NCBI RefSeq assembly: GCF_023734135.1
Contig: NZ_AP025730.1
Location: 744,001 to 808,000, forward strand
Origin: Sphaerotilus microaerophilus
GTDB lineage: Bacteria > Pseudomonadota > Gammaproteobacteria > Burkholderiales > Burkholderiaceae_C
Length of the DNA: 64,000 bases
Reading direction: 5' to 3'
The notes beneath the pieces were generated by a model, which was not told the DNA's origin, ran no database searches, and saw only the letters and a program-made list of their open reading frames with translations. Shown piece after piece: positions 49,938 to 61,668 of this stretch. Both the position numbers and the translations under genes were made by a program. The stretch's first letter is position 1. Every line of letters starts with the position of its first letter.

Positions 49938-50747
49938 ATGCTGGATACCTACAGCGGCGCCACGCGCGTGCTCTTCATCGTCGGCGACCCCATTGCCCAG
50001 GTCAAATCGCCCGCGGGCGTTACCCGCCCGCTGCGCGAGGCCGGGGCGGACGCCATCGTCGTGCCGGCCCATGTGGCGCCGGCCGACCTGCCGGACTTCT
50101 TCGCGATGTGCCGGCGCATGCCCAACGTCGACGGGATCATCGTCACCGTGCCGCACAAGTTCGCGGCGCTGGCGCTGTGCGACGACGCCACGCCTGCCTC
50201 GCACTCCATCGGCGCGGCCAACGCGGTGCGCCGCAGCGCCGGCGGTGGCTGGTTCGGCGACATGTGCGATGGCGAGGGCTACGTCGCCGGCCTGCGCAAG
50301 GCCGGTTGCGAGCCGCGCGGCCGGCGTGCCCTGCTGGTCGGCGCGGGCGGGGCCGGCTCGGCCATCGCCCACGCGCTGGTGGACGCGGGCGTGTCCTCGC
50401 TGGCGCTGCACGAGGCCGATGTCGAGCGGCGCGAGGCCCTGGCCGCCAAGCTGCGCGCCTACGGCCCGGTGGTGCCCGAGGTCGGCAGCGCCGACCCGAG
50501 CGGCTTTGACCTGGTCATCAATGCCACGCCGATGGGCATGCGCGAGGGCGACCTGCTGCCGGTGCAGGTGGAGCGGCTGGTGCCGGGCACCTTCGTCGGC
50601 TGCGTCGTGACCCAGCCGGTGGTGCCGCCGCTGATCGCCGCAGCCCGCGAGCTTGGCTGCGCCACGATGACCGGCGCCGGCATGTTCGAGGCGGTGCGCG
50701 AGCGGCTGGTCGATTTTTACCTGGCCCTGTACCGTCCGGCCGCCTGA
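49938..50747 (+). CDS. Shikimate-dehydrogenase-like protein 2 (altered substrate site)
   Basis: 269-residue AroE-fold protein. Catalytic Lys in IVTVPHKF and Asp in DMCDGEGYV, Asn in AANAVRR and VGAGGAGSAIAHAL for NADP are present. The carboxylate loop reads PIAQVKSP: the first of the two shikimate-binding Ser is Val, the second is kept. It is clearly diverged from protein 1 (47989). With the NIPSNAP and FadH-type genes after it, it forms a plus-strand catabolic unit. Confidence 0.82.
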   Translation: MLDTYSGATRVLFIVGDPIAQVKSPAGVTRPLREAGADAIVVPAHVAPADLPDFFAMCRRMPNVDGIIVTVPHKFAALALCDDATPASHSIGAANAVRRSAGGGWFGDMCDGEGYVAGLRKAGCEPRGRRALLVGAGGAGSAIAHALVDAGVSSLALHEADVERREALAAKLRAYGPVVPEVGSADPSGFDLVINATPMGMREGDLLPVQVERLVPGTFVGCVVTQPVVPPLIAAARELGCATMTGAGMFEAVRERLVDFYLALYRPAA

Positions 50748-50797
50748 GCGAGCCGCCGGCGTTCCCTTCTTCCTGTCTTCCCGTCCCGGAGATTCCC

Positions 50798-51412
50798 ATG
50801 CCCACCGTCTACGAACTCACCACCCTCGACATCAAGGTCTTCAGCAACGCCAAGGTCTACGAGGCCCTGCAGCGCAGCCTTCCCGCTGCCGGTGGCACCC
50901 TGGTCGGCGCCTTTGCCTCGGACATCGGCGAACTCAGCCAGGTGCTGCTGCTGCGCCGCTTCGACAGCGCCGATGCGCTGGCCGACGCCCGCCTGGCGAT
51001 GCTGATGGCCACCGACCCGCTGGGCTGCGGCGAGTGGCTGGTCAAGCTGCAGTCGCAGAGCTTCGCGCTCTTCCCCTTCCTGGCCGACCCGCAGCCGGGC
51101 GCCTTCGGCAAGTGGTACGAGTTCCGCACCTACAGCCTCCGCCAGGGCGTGCTGGCGCAGACCATCGAGGCCTGGAAGGATGCCGTGCCCAAGCGGACCG
51201 CGCTGTCGCCCATGGTCGGCGCCTTCACCGCGCTGGATGGCGAGCAGCCGCGCTTCCTGAACATCTGGGCCTACCACAGCGTGGACGCGCGCGCGCAGAT
51301 CCGCGCCGAGGCGGTCAAGCAGGGCGTCTGGCCGCCGGTGGGCGGGCCGGCCAACCTGACCAGGATGGTCTCGACGCTGTGCGCGCCGCTGGCGTTCTCG
51401 CCGCTGAAGTGA
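50798..51412 (+). CDS. NIPSNAP-family protein, two tandem domains
   Basis: 204 residues, about twice the size of the 31769 protein: the first half, VYELTTLDIKVFSNAKVYEA with LSQVLLLRRFDSADALADAR, and the second, WYEFRTYSLRQGVLAQTIEA with FLNIWAYHSVDARAQIRAEA, are NIPSNAP repeats. Role unknown; its operon is oxidative or reductive ring metabolism. A cggag site precedes ATG 50798. Confidence 0.78.
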   Translation: MPTVYELTTLDIKVFSNAKVYEALQRSLPAAGGTLVGAFASDIGELSQVLLLRRFDSADALADARLAMLMATDPLGCGEWLVKLQSQSFALFPFLADPQPGAFGKWYEFRTYSLRQGVLAQTIEAWKDAVPKRTALSPMVGAFTALDGEQPRFLNIWAYHSVDARAQIRAEAVKQGVWPPVGGPANLTRMVSTLCAPLAFSPLK

Positions 51413-51474
51413 GGCGCCGGGTGGATCGGCGGTGGCGGCCGGTGGACGGCCGCAGGCGGGCGACCCCTGTCTGA

Positions 51475-53613
<2,139 letters not shown>

Positions 53614-53700
53614 TCCGGGTGGGGCTCGGCGTGCCGCGGAGCGGTGGACGCCGGCGGAACTAGAGCGATCCGCCCAATCGCCCGGCGGGGGGCGTGCTAG

Positions 53701-53719
53701 CCTGGACTCTCACTCCAGG
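53701..53719 (+). promoter_or_regulatory. Hairpin CCTGGA-N7-TCCAGG covering the ribosome-binding site
   Basis: Perfect 6-bp stem whose right arm includes the start of the AGGAG site (53717-53721) of the following GTG-started gene, 8 bp before the start codon. It could lower translation; short enough to be chance. Confidence 0.35.
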
Positions 53720-53726
53720 AGCCCGC

Positions 53727-55082
53727 GTGAAGGCACTTGTCGAAACGCCGCAGCCTGCGGCCACCGAGCGTGCCGAGCCGCCCCCGGCCCCTGCTGCCCG
53801 CGCTGCCCGTGTTGCCCGTGCGGTGGGGCCCCTCGCCCGCGCCTTCCACGTCGCGGACCTGCGGGGTTATGCCCGCCTGGGCGTGGACGCCACCGTCGGG
53901 ATCACCGACCTGGTGGAGGCGATGCACCACACCATCGAATCGACCATCGGCGTGGCAGGCCCGGGCCCTGCCGGCCGCACCTCCGGCATCACCGGCTTGG
54001 TCTACCGCACGGTGCGCGGCACCACCCGGCTGGTCGGGCACGGGCTGGACGGGCTGCTGGGCAGCCTCGTCGAGCGGCTGCTGCCTGCGCAGGCCGCCGA
54101 GGCCGCCGAGGTGCTTCCCACGCCCGAGCGCGAGGCGCTGCGCGCGGTGCTCAACGGCGTGTGGGGCGACCACCTGGCCGAGAGTGGCAACCCGCTGGCC
54201 ATCCCGATGAGCCTGCGCAGGGACGGGCGGGCGCTTGACCTGTCGGCACCGCTCGCAGCGCAACTGCAGGCGCCGGCTTCCGGCCGCCTGCTGGTGCTGA
54301 TCCACGGGCTGTGCATGAACGACCTGCAGTGGTCGCGCCGCGGCCATGACCACGGGCAGATGCTGGCGGCGGCGCTCGATGCCACCCCGCTCTACCTGCA
54401 CTACAACAGCGGCCGGCATGTGTCGCAGAACGGGCGCGAGCTGGCTGCCCTGCTGGATCGGCTGGTCGCGCAGTGGCCGGTGCTGGCCGAGGAGATCGTC
54501 ATCGTCGCGCACAGCATGGGCGGGCTGGTGGCGCGCAGTGCCTGCCACGTGGCGCAGGAGGTGGCACAGGAAGCTGCGCAGGACGGCTCGGCGGCCTGGC
54601 TGGGCCAGCTCAGGAGGGTGGTGTTCCTGGGGACCCCCCACCACGGCGCGCCGCTGGAGCGTGGCGGGCGGCTGGTGGACGTGGCGCTGGGCCTGAGCCC
54701 CTATGTGCGGCCCTTTGCCCGGCTGGGGCGGGCCCGCAGCGCGGGCATCACCGACCTGCGCTACGGCAACCTGCAGGACGCCGACTGGCAGGGCCGTGAC
54801 CGCCATGCGCAGAAGCGCGACGACCGCGTGCCCACCCCGCTGCCCGCCGGGGTGGCGGTCTACGTGGCGGCCGCCATCACCACGGAGAGCGACAGCGGCC
54901 TGCGCGCCAACCTGCTGGGCGACGGGCTGGTGCCGCTTGCCAGTGCCCTGGGCCGGCACAGCGACCCGGCCAAGGTCCTGCCCGTGCCCGCGGCCAACCA
55001 GCACGTGGTGGCCGGCGCCAACCACTGGGACCTGCTCGACCACCCGGAGGTGGCCGCGGTGTTGCGGGCCTGGCTGGCCTGA
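53727..55082 (+). CDS. Alpha/beta hydrolase (PGAP1/lipase-like)
   Basis: 451-residue hydrolase. A 180-residue N-terminal region of unknown role, containing a Gly-rich HTIESTIGVAG and LVYRTVRGTTRLV, precedes the hydrolase core: oxyanion LVLIHGLCMND, nucleophile Ser in IVAHSMGGLV, catalytic-acid region late and His in ANHWDLLDHP. GTG 53727 with a CCAGGAG site is the start. Substrate probably a lipid or ester; no signal peptide. Stands alone. Confidence 0.82.
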   Translation: MKALVETPQPAATERAEPPPAPAARAARVARAVGPLARAFHVADLRGYARLGVDATVGITDLVEAMHHTIESTIGVAGPGPAGRTSGITGLVYRTVRGTTRLVGHGLDGLLGSLVERLLPAQAAEAAEVLPTPEREALRAVLNGVWGDHLAESGNPLAIPMSLRRDGRALDLSAPLAAQLQAPASGRLLVLIHGLCMNDLQWSRRGHDHGQMLAAALDATPLYLHYNSGRHVSQNGRELAALLDRLVAQWPVLAEEIVIVAHSMGGLVARSACHVAQEVAQEAAQDGSAAWLGQLRRVVFLGTPHHGAPLERGGRLVDVALGLSPYVRPFARLGRARSAGITDLRYGNLQDADWQGRDRHAQKRDDRVPTPLPAGVAVYVAAAITTESDSGLRANLLGDGLVPLASALGRHSDPAKVLPVPAANQHVVAGANHWDLLDHPEVAAVLRAWLA

Positions 55083-55102
55083 CGGCCGGGCGCGGCGTGA
55101 CG

Positions 55103-55807
55103 CTAGAAGCGGTAGCCGACGCCCAGGCCGAGGCTCAGCGGGTCGAGCTTGAGGTCGATGCTCTGGCCGGTGGACAGCTGCGTGGTGGTCTTCAGCAGCG
55201 TCTTCACGACGTGGGCATCGAGTGACCAGCGGCTGTCGAAGGCGTAGCCCGCACCGAGCTGGAAGCTGGCGCCGAAGCGCGAGTCGACCTTCAGCGTGGT
55301 CGGCGTGGAGGGCGAGCCGCCGGTGATGGCTGTGAGCGTGGCGTTGCCGCGCTCCTTGAAGAACTTCGCGTAGGTCAGGCCGGCGCCCAGGTAGGGGCGC
55401 AGCGCCGACTGCGCGTCAAAGAAGCGCCACTGCGCCAGCAGGGTGATCGGCAGCGCCTTCACCTCGCCGATCTTGCCCACGCCGGCGATGGCACCGGCGC
55501 CGACGATGTCGTGCTTGAAGGGCAGCGCCACCGGCAGGTCCAGGCTGAGCTGGTCGGTGACCGCATAAGTGATGCCGCCGCTGAGCGAGGTGGCCGAGCG
55601 CACGTCCACCTGGGTGGACGGCAGGCTGGGGGCGGAGAGGTCGCCGCTGTCCACCTGCGGGCGGATCTGCGTGGCGCCGGCGCGCAGGGTCAGGCTGCCG
55701 GCGCTCTGGGCCTGGGCGGTGCCGGCCAGCGCGAGGCCGGCCAGCAGGAGGAGCCGGGGCATCGACGCGAGGGCCGATGCGAAGTTCGACGCGGGATGCG
55801 TGGTCAT
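55103..55807 (-). CDS. OmpW-family outer-membrane protein
   Basis: 234 residues: signal peptide (MPRLLLLAGLALAGTAQAQS after a 15-residue N-extension), then an 8-stranded barrel pattern with GSLTLRAGATQIRP, LRPYLGAGLTYAKFF, and the family C-terminus LDPLSLGLGVGYRF ending in Phe. OmpW proteins form narrow hydrophobic channels and are often linked to uptake of hydrophobic compounds. The internal ATG at residue 16 is an alternative start. Converges on the hydrolase gene. Confidence 0.88.
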   Translation of the reverse strand: MTTHPASNFASALASMPRLLLLAGLALAGTAQAQSAGSLTLRAGATQIRPQVDSGDLSAPSLPSTQVDVRSATSLSGGITYAVTDQLSLDLPVALPFKHDIVGAGAIAGVGKIGEVKALPITLLAQWRFFDAQSALRPYLGAGLTYAKFFKERGNATLTAITGGSPSTPTTLKVDSRFGASFQLGAGYAFDSRWSLDAHVVKTLLKTTTQLSTGQSIDLKLDPLSLGLGVGYRF

Positions 55808-55839
55808 GGACTGGATCTCCGGTTTCGGTCGACGCGTGC

Positions 55840-56985
55840 TCACAGGCGGCCGCTCTTGGCCAGGTCGATCGAGATCTGCTGGTAGGCGAGCTGGTGGCCG
55901 TAGGGCGTGGGATGGAAGCCGTCGGAGAACAGGTAGCTCTTCCACCAGTTGGTGCCACCCGTGGCACCGCTCGGGGGCGTCGTCGCCGACAGCGCCGTGT
56001 CGGTGCAGGTCGGGAAGTCGTAGACGGGCAGGCTGTCGGTGCCGAGGCCGGTGGCGGGGCAGGCCGTGTCCTTGGCGTTCTGCAGCGCATACTGCTTCGG
56101 GTTGGCCACCTCGTTGTTGAAGACGGTGTAGATGTCGACCAGCACGACGCGGCTGTCGCCCTTGGCGTTGGCGGCCAGGGCCGTGTTGAAGGCCTCGATC
56201 CAGGACTTGAACAGCCCCTCGGACTGCGCCCGTGCCGTCGCCCCGGCCGTGCCACCGCCATAGGCCGCGGCAATGCCGTCGAGCACCATCTGGAAGCGCG
56301 GCGTGTTGGTGATGCCGGGGATGTTGACCAGCACGACGTGAACCGCCCCCCTGTCCAGCGCGTTGGTTTTGATCGACGCGTAGAAGCGGTTGGCGAGCGC
56401 CTGCATGTAGACGCCACCGAGCAGGGCCGTGCCGTTGGGCTGCGTCAACGTGGCGGTGACGGTCGCGGCGTCGAGCATGCTGCCAGCCAGCGCAAGGTAG
56501 CTGGCGGCACTGTCGCTGCCGGCCTTCAGGTAGGCGCCGATCAGGTCGGCCGCGTCGTTGCCGCCGCCGTCGATCACCAGCAGGTCGGTCGCCTTGTAGC
56601 TGCCTGCCGCGGCGGCCAGGCTGAGCTGTGTCGTGATCGATACCGGGGAGGTGGGGGCGGTGACATTGTTGATGCGTCCACCGCCGATGGCGTAGTTGCT
56701 GCAGCCCGCCGTGGGGTTGGCGACGAAGGTCGTGCCGTTGAAGAGGAACACCGGGCAGGGGGCCGGCGCGCCGTAGGCGGCGGCGATGTGCTCCGGGTAG
56801 ATCTTCGAGCTGGCACCCTGGACGGTGAACTTGACGCCGAACGTGCCGCTGTCGGCCAGGCTGTCGCCGAAGACCTTGACGGAGGTGATCTGGGTGTCGG
56901 TTGTCGTGTCGCTGCCACCGCCGCCACAGGCGGCCATCAATGCGGCGGCGGCGCAGACCGCCAGGCGGATCCTGAAGTGCTTCAT
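55840..56985 (-). CDS. GDSL/SGNH hydrolase lipoprotein
   Basis: 381 residues. Signal peptide ends in a lipobox (LMAAC; acylated Cys about 20, followed by GGGGSDTTTD). Block I Ser in VKVFGDSLADSGTFG, Asn in DGGGNDAADL and the C-terminal DGFHPTPYGH Asp-His pair make a complete SGNH esterase. It would sit on the outer or inner membrane as an esterase or lipase. Thirty-two bp upstream of the OmpW gene on the same strand, so both may be co-transcribed. Confidence 0.87.
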   Translation of the reverse strand: MKHFRIRLAVCAAAALMAACGGGGSDTTTDTQITSVKVFGDSLADSGTFGVKFTVQGASSKIYPEHIAAAYGAPAPCPVFLFNGTTFVANPTAGCSNYAIGGGRINNVTAPTSPVSITTQLSLAAAAGSYKATDLLVIDGGGNDAADLIGAYLKAGSDSAASYLALAGSMLDAATVTATLTQPNGTALLGGVYMQALANRFYASIKTNALDRGAVHVVLVNIPGITNTPRFQMVLDGIAAAYGGGTAGATARAQSEGLFKSWIEAFNTALAANAKGDSRVVLVDIYTVFNNEVANPKQYALQNAKDTACPATGLGTDSLPVYDFPTCTDTALSATTPPSGATGGTNWWKSYLFSDGFHPTPYGHQLAYQQISIDLAKSGRL

Positions 56986-57149
56986 CCGGGGTCTCCTCGG
57001 TGCTTGGAGTCGCGAGCGGTTGCTCGCAGGCATCGGGCCAGTATAGGCATCGGCGTGCCCGCGGTCGCCGCAGGCAAACCCTAGGGACGGGGCCGGACGG
57101 CGCCGTGGGCGTTGCTTTTAGGTGGAGCGCTCTACCGGGATCACCGGGA

Positions 57150-59399
57150 TCAGGCCAGGGTCGCCTCGGCGGGCTCGGCATCCCGGGTGGTGGTTGGCGC
57201 GGGCGTGGCGTTGGCCGACGCTGGAGGCATGGCCGGCACCCACAGGGTCACGGTGGTGCCCACGCCTGAGGCACTCTGCAGCTCGACCCGGCCCTGGTGG
57301 ATCTCCATGATCTCGCGCACGATCGACAGGCCGAGGCCGGCGCCGAGCACGTGGCCGGAGGGGTCGGCGCGGTAGAAGCGGTCGAAGGCGTGTTCGATCT
57401 CGTCCTCGGACATGCCGATGCCCTGGTCGCTGACGCGCAGGCCGATCCAGTCCCGCCCCTGTTCCTGGCGCCGGTGCAGGCCGATCACCACCGCCGTGTG
57501 GGGAGGCGAGTACTTCAGGGCGTTGCCGATCACGTTGGTCAGCGCCTGCTGCAGCTTGGCCGGGTCGACCTGCACCAGTGCTGGCAGGTCCGACATGTCC
57601 GCTGACTCCAGGCGCAGCCGGTGCGGGGCGTCGGGCTGGGCCAGTGCCTCGGTGCAGAGCTCGGCGATGCGGCGCAGATCGACCTCCTCGGCGACGAAGT
57701 CGCGCCCGCGCAGGGAGTCGATGCGGGCCAGGTCGAGCAGTTCGTTGACCAGGTGCTTCAACACGGTGGCCTGCCGGTGGATGATCTGCACCGCGCGCTG
57801 GCGCTTGGTTTCCTCGATGCGGGCGTCGAGCAGCAACTCGGCAAAGCCGTAGACGCTGGCCAGCGGGGTGCGCAGTTCGTGCGCGGCGGTGGTGAGGAAC
57901 TCGTTCTTGAGCCGCTCCACCTCGGTCTGATAGGTGATGTCGCGGAAGTAGTAGACCCGCTGGCGGTTGTCCTCGCGGCAACGGCGCTCCAGCACGCGGC
58001 GCGGCGGGCCGGCCAGCACGATGTGGGCGTCGCCCTGTTGCAGGGCCGGCATGACCTCGTCGGCGTGGGTGAGGCCGTCGAGCCACTCGTCGACGGCGGT
58101 CTCGCTCAGGCCCAGCAGGTCCTCGGGGCGCAGGCCGAACCAGCGGCTGAAGGCCGGGTTGGTGAAGACCAGTCGGTGCAGGCCGGCGTCACCGCGCTCG
58201 AACACCAGCACGGCGTCCGGCGACAGGCCGCTGACCGCCGTGAGCGTGACCAGCCGGCCCTGCGACTGGTCGCTCTGCGCGCGCATCTCGCGCTCGAACT
58301 GGGCCTTGCGGCGCGCCAGTGCAGCGATGCTCCAGAACAGCAGCAGGTCGATCGAGACACCACACACCGCCACCAGGTTGGACTGCCAGGTGTCGGCGGC
58401 TGACTCGGCGTCGCTGCCCGTGTAGGCGATGGTCCAGGTGCGCCCGCCGAAGACCAGCGAGCGGGCCTGGTGCATCGCATCGGGCCGCGCTGCGCTGGGC
58501 TCGCTCTGGGCCATGTCGCTGTTGTAGAACGTGGCCGCGCTGCGCGAGGCCCGGGCGTCGACCACGCCGTCATGGAGGCGAAAGGCAATGCTGCCCGTGT
58601 CGGCACCCAGGATGCCCTTCATCAGGTCCTGCACGCGGAAAGGGGCGTAGACCCAGCCCCACAGGCGGGCGGGCTCGACCTGGGGGCCCGGCCCGGCCAG
58701 GTGGCCCAGGGCGTCGCGGTAGACGGGCAAGTAGACCAGAAAGCCCCGCTGCACGTTGCGTCCGTCCTCCTGGACCAGCGTGACGATGCCCGACATCGCC
58801 GGCAGGCCGCTGTCGCGTGCGCGCAGCATGGCCTCGCGCCGGGTGGGCTCGGAAAGCATGTCGTAGCCGAAGGCGCGCAGGTTGCGCCCGCTCAGGGGCT
58901 CCAGCTGGACGATCGGGGCATACAGCTCGCGTGGGCCTGCCGGGCGCACGCCGTAGCCCGCAAAGCCTTCGGCGCGCACGCTGCGTTCGTGCTCGGCGAG
59001 TTGGGCCGGCGCCAGCAGCCTGGCGATGCCGAAGCCCTGGATGCCGGGATAGTGGCGCCCGGGTTGCACGGTGTCCACATAGCGGCGCCAGGCGCTGCGG
59101 TCGAAATCGGGGTAGGCCGCCAGCATCGCCACGCCACCGCGCAGCACCGCCTCGTACGAGACCATGCGGCGTTCGATGCGCGCATGCACCTCGTCGGTGC
59201 GGCGCTCGAAGCGCTGCCTGGCGTCGTCCAGCGCGAACAGCCGCGCGGCCCACCAGGCCGCGCCGGTCAGCAGCAGCGAGCCGATCAGGATGGCCAGGGC
59301 GATGCCGGGCCGGTGCAGCCAGGCCTCCAGCCGATCGGCCAGACGTGGCGCAGGTGATGCACCGGGCCGCGGCAGCCGGTGGTGCTCGATGATCTCCAC
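57150..59399 (-). CDS. Membrane sensor histidine kinase: CHASE, PAS, HisKA, HATPase
   Basis: 749 residues. Membrane helix about 33-50, periplasmic CHASE-type domain about 85-320 (RRYVDTVQPGRHYPGIQGFG typical), helix about 340-360, PAS about 380-480 (NPAFSRWFGLRPEDLLG), HisKA with His507 in AAHELRTPLA, and an ATPase domain with N-box Asn626, DQGIGM at 658 and GAGLGL at 686. CHASE domains bind small ligands such as cytokinin-like or short compounds. Follows the receiver gene by 18 bp, so both are one unit. No obvious target. Confidence 0.88.
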   Translation of the reverse strand: MEIIEHHRLPRPGASPAPRLADRLEAWLHRPGIALAILIGSLLLTGAAWWAARLFALDDARQRFERRTDEVHARIERRMVSYEAVLRGGVAMLAAYPDFDRSAWRRYVDTVQPGRHYPGIQGFGIARLLAPAQLAEHERSVRAEGFAGYGVRPAGPRELYAPIVQLEPLSGRNLRAFGYDMLSEPTRREAMLRARDSGLPAMSGIVTLVQEDGRNVQRGFLVYLPVYRDALGHLAGPGPQVEPARLWGWVYAPFRVQDLMKGILGADTGSIAFRLHDGVVDARASRSAATFYNSDMAQSEPSAARPDAMHQARSLVFGGRTWTIAYTGSDAESAADTWQSNLVAVCGVSIDLLLFWSIAALARRKAQFEREMRAQSDQSQGRLVTLTAVSGLSPDAVLVFERGDAGLHRLVFTNPAFSRWFGLRPEDLLGLSETAVDEWLDGLTHADEVMPALQQGDAHIVLAGPPRRVLERRCREDNRQRVYYFRDITYQTEVERLKNEFLTTAAHELRTPLASVYGFAELLLDARIEETKRQRAVQIIHRQATVLKHLVNELLDLARIDSLRGRDFVAEEVDLRRIAELCTEALAQPDAPHRLRLESADMSDLPALVQVDPAKLQQALTNVIGNALKYSPPHTAVVIGLHRRQEQGRDWIGLRVSDQGIGMSEDEIEHAFDRFYRADPSGHVLGAGLGLSIVREIMEIHQGRVELQSASGVGTTVTLWVPAMPPASANATPAPTTTRDAEPAEATLA

Positions 59400-59417
59400 A
59401 GCCGGTTGCCCGCCGCG

Positions 59418-59780
59418 TCAGAGCATGCGGGAGACGACGTCGAGCACCTGCCGCGGGCTGAACGGCTTGGCGAGGTAGGCGTCCGCACCGGCGGCGCGCC
59501 CGGCCTCGATGTCGGTCTTCTGGCCGCGTGCCGAGAGCATCACGATGCGCGTGCGGCGGCGCGCGGGGTCGCTGCGCAGGGCGCGGCACACCGCCAGGCC
59601 GTCCATGCCGCCGGGCATCATCACATCCAGCAGCACGAGTTCGGGCGCCAGCCGGCGCACCGCCTGCAGCGCGCTGGCGCCGTCCTCGGCCTCATGCACT
59701 TCGTGGCCGTCGATTTCGAGGGTCATGCGGACCAGTTCCCGGATGTCGGGCTGGTCATCGACGATGAGGATGCGTTTCAT
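59418..59780 (-). CDS. Single-domain response regulator (CheY-like)
   Basis: 120-residue receiver only: Asp8/Asp9, phosphoacceptor Asp52 in LVLLDVMMP, Ser83 and Lys105 (LAKPF) are all present. Without an output domain it must act by protein binding or phosphorelay. ATG 59780 chosen; the longer upstream frame has no similarity. First gene of the two-component unit with the histidine kinase. Confidence 0.87.
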   Translation of the reverse strand: MKRILIVDDQPDIRELVRMTLEIDGHEVHEAEDGASALQAVRRLAPELVLLDVMMPGGMDGLAVCRALRSDPARRRTRIVMLSARGQKTDIEAGRAAGADAYLAKPFSPRQVLDVVSRML

Positions 59781-59954
59781 GGTGACGGCGGGATGGGGCG
59801 GCCTGCGCCTTGCCCGGTGCAGGTGGTCTGGGGTGTTGCGCATCTTGGGTAGTCTGGGGCGGACTGTTCGCCGCAATAGGCCCGGTGTGGCTGCTCATCT
59901 CCTTCTTTGCCCGTTCCGTAGGCCCCCTAAGGTGCGGGCTGGAGATCCCGGTTC

Positions 59955-61619
59955 ATGAAGTTGCCCTTCCCGTCGATGCGCCCGTCACAGCGCAGCATGC
60001 CCGCCGAGCGCCGTCTGGACGCCGCACTGCCCGTGGCGGTGCTGGCGAATGCAGCCCTGCTGGCGGGGCTTGCCTGGTCCCAGGCCCGCGGGGCGGGTGA
60101 GGCCCCCGGGGCGACGCTCGCCGCAGGCCTGCTGTGCCTGGTCGGGCTGTGGTGCATGCGCCAGCCACCGCAGGGGGCCCTGGCGTCGTGGGGATCAGCC
60201 ACCGTGCTGGTGACCCTGCTGGTGGCCCAGATGGCGGTGGCGGGAGCGGCGGTGCCGTTGTTGCTCCTCAACAGCCTGCTGGTGCTGAGCCTGCTGCCCA
60301 ACCTGCGGCGGCCCGGCCTGGTGGTGGCGGGCGGCGTGGCGGCAGCGGCGGCGCCCTGGCTGTTGCACGAGGGGCTGGCGCGAGGCCCGCTGCAGTCCGC
60401 GTGGCTGCAAGCCGACGGGTCCCTGTTCGCGTACGGCGTGGCGATGGCGGTGCACACCCTGCTGCTCGCGCTCACGGCGCGGGCCAATGCCTACCGTGCC
60501 AGGGAGCGCTTCGACATGCATTTCCTGGTCCGCGCCATGGGGATCAAGGGGCCGATCCGCCTCAGCCTGGATGCTGTACGGGCCGAGTCGGCGCTGGGTG
60601 AGCGGCTCAAGGACGTGCAGCAGCGCATGGCTGGCACCTTGCGCCAGGTCAGCCGGGCCACCCACGGGGTGCAGGCGGCTTCGAGCGAGCTGCAGCACAG
60701 TGGCGAGGAGCTGGGCCAGCGCACCGAGCGCAGCGCCGCCGGCCTGCGCGAAGCGGCGATGACGCTGGAGCAGATCAACCTGATCGTGCAGACCAGCGCC
60801 GAGGCAGCCCTGGATGCCCGGGCGATGGCGGTGCAGGCCGCCGCACAGGCCGAGCAGGGCGGTGAGCTGTTCGACCAGGTGCGCGCCCGCATGCGCGACA
60901 TCGATGCCGCCTCGCGCAGCATCACCGAGGTGATCGGTGTGATCGAGGGCATCGCGTTCCAGACCAACATCCTGGCCCTGAACGCCGCGGTGGAGGCGGC
61001 CCGGGCCGGTGACCGGGGGCGTGGCTTTGCCGTCGTGGCTGCAGAGGTGCGGCAACTGGCGCTGCGATCGGCCACCGCCGCCGGGGAGATCAAGACGCTG
61101 ATCGAGCGTTCGACGGCCACGGTGGCCAGTGGCAACGCCCTGGTGGAGCGGGCCGGGCGGACGATGGCCGAGATCGTGGCCTCGGCTCGCAAGGTCGGCG
61201 GCGCCTTCGAGCACCTGTCGGCCGACACCACCGAACACGCCGGCAGCATCGATGCAGTCACCGCCGCAGTGCGCGACCTGGACGAGATGACCCGCCAGAA
61301 CGTCGCGGTGGCGGAAACCTCCCGCCGCATTGCCGACGATCTGCAGACCCAGAGCCGCATGCTGGAGGAGGTGCTGGGCGCCTTCCAGCTCGGCACCGAC
61401 ACGCAGGCGCCTGCGGATGCGCCGCCCGTTGCGATGGCGGCGCGCACCCCGTCGGCCACGGCCGCCGCAGCACCACAACGGGCGCAGCCGCTGCTGCCGT
61501 CGCATGGCGGGGCGCCGCGGCCGAAGCGGGTGGTGGCCGCCACGCCTGTCGCCGCTGCCGCACCCGCCGCGGCACCGCCTGGCGTGCCGGCGGACAACTC
61601 CAACGTGGTCTTTTTCTGA
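59955..61619 (+). CDS. Chemoreceptor (methyl-accepting chemotaxis protein) with membrane-embedded N-terminus
   Basis: 554 residues. Five or six hydrophobic helices in the first ~170 residues with no large periplasmic loop, then a coiled-coil signalling domain whose tip reads [39 protein letters not shown]. No HAMP is obvious. The C-terminal tail is Ala/Pro-rich and ends NVVFF rather than a NWETF-type CheR-tether. It likely senses through the membrane bundle. Divergent from the receiver/kinase unit. Confidence 0.86.
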   Translation: MKLPFPSMRPSQRSMPAERRLDAALPVAVLANAALLAGLAWSQARGAGEAPGATLAAGLLCLVGLWCMRQPPQGALASWGSATVLVTLLVAQMAVAGAAVPLLLLNSLLVLSLLPNLRRPGLVVAGGVAAAAAPWLLHEGLARGPLQSAWLQADGSLFAYGVAMAVHTLLLALTARANAYRARERFDMHFLVRAMGIKGPIRLSLDAVRAESALGERLKDVQQRMAGTLRQVSRATHGVQAASSELQHSGEELGQRTERSAAGLREAAMTLEQINLIVQTSAEAALDARAMAVQAAAQAEQGGELFDQVRARMRDIDAASRSITEVIGVIEGIAFQTNILALNAAVEAARAGDRGRGFAVVAAEVRQLALRSATAAGEIKTLIERSTATVASGNALVERAGRTMAEIVASARKVGGAFEHLSADTTEHAGSIDAVTAAVRDLDEMTRQNVAVAETSRRIADDLQTQSRMLEEVLGAFQLGTDTQAPADAPPVAMAARTPSATAAAAPQRAQPLLPSHGGAPRPKRVVAATPVAAAAPAAAPPGVPADNSNVVFF

Positions 61620-61668
61620 CCCGCTCCCCCGGCTCAGGCCGCAGCAGGGCCCGGCCTGCCCAGTGGGG

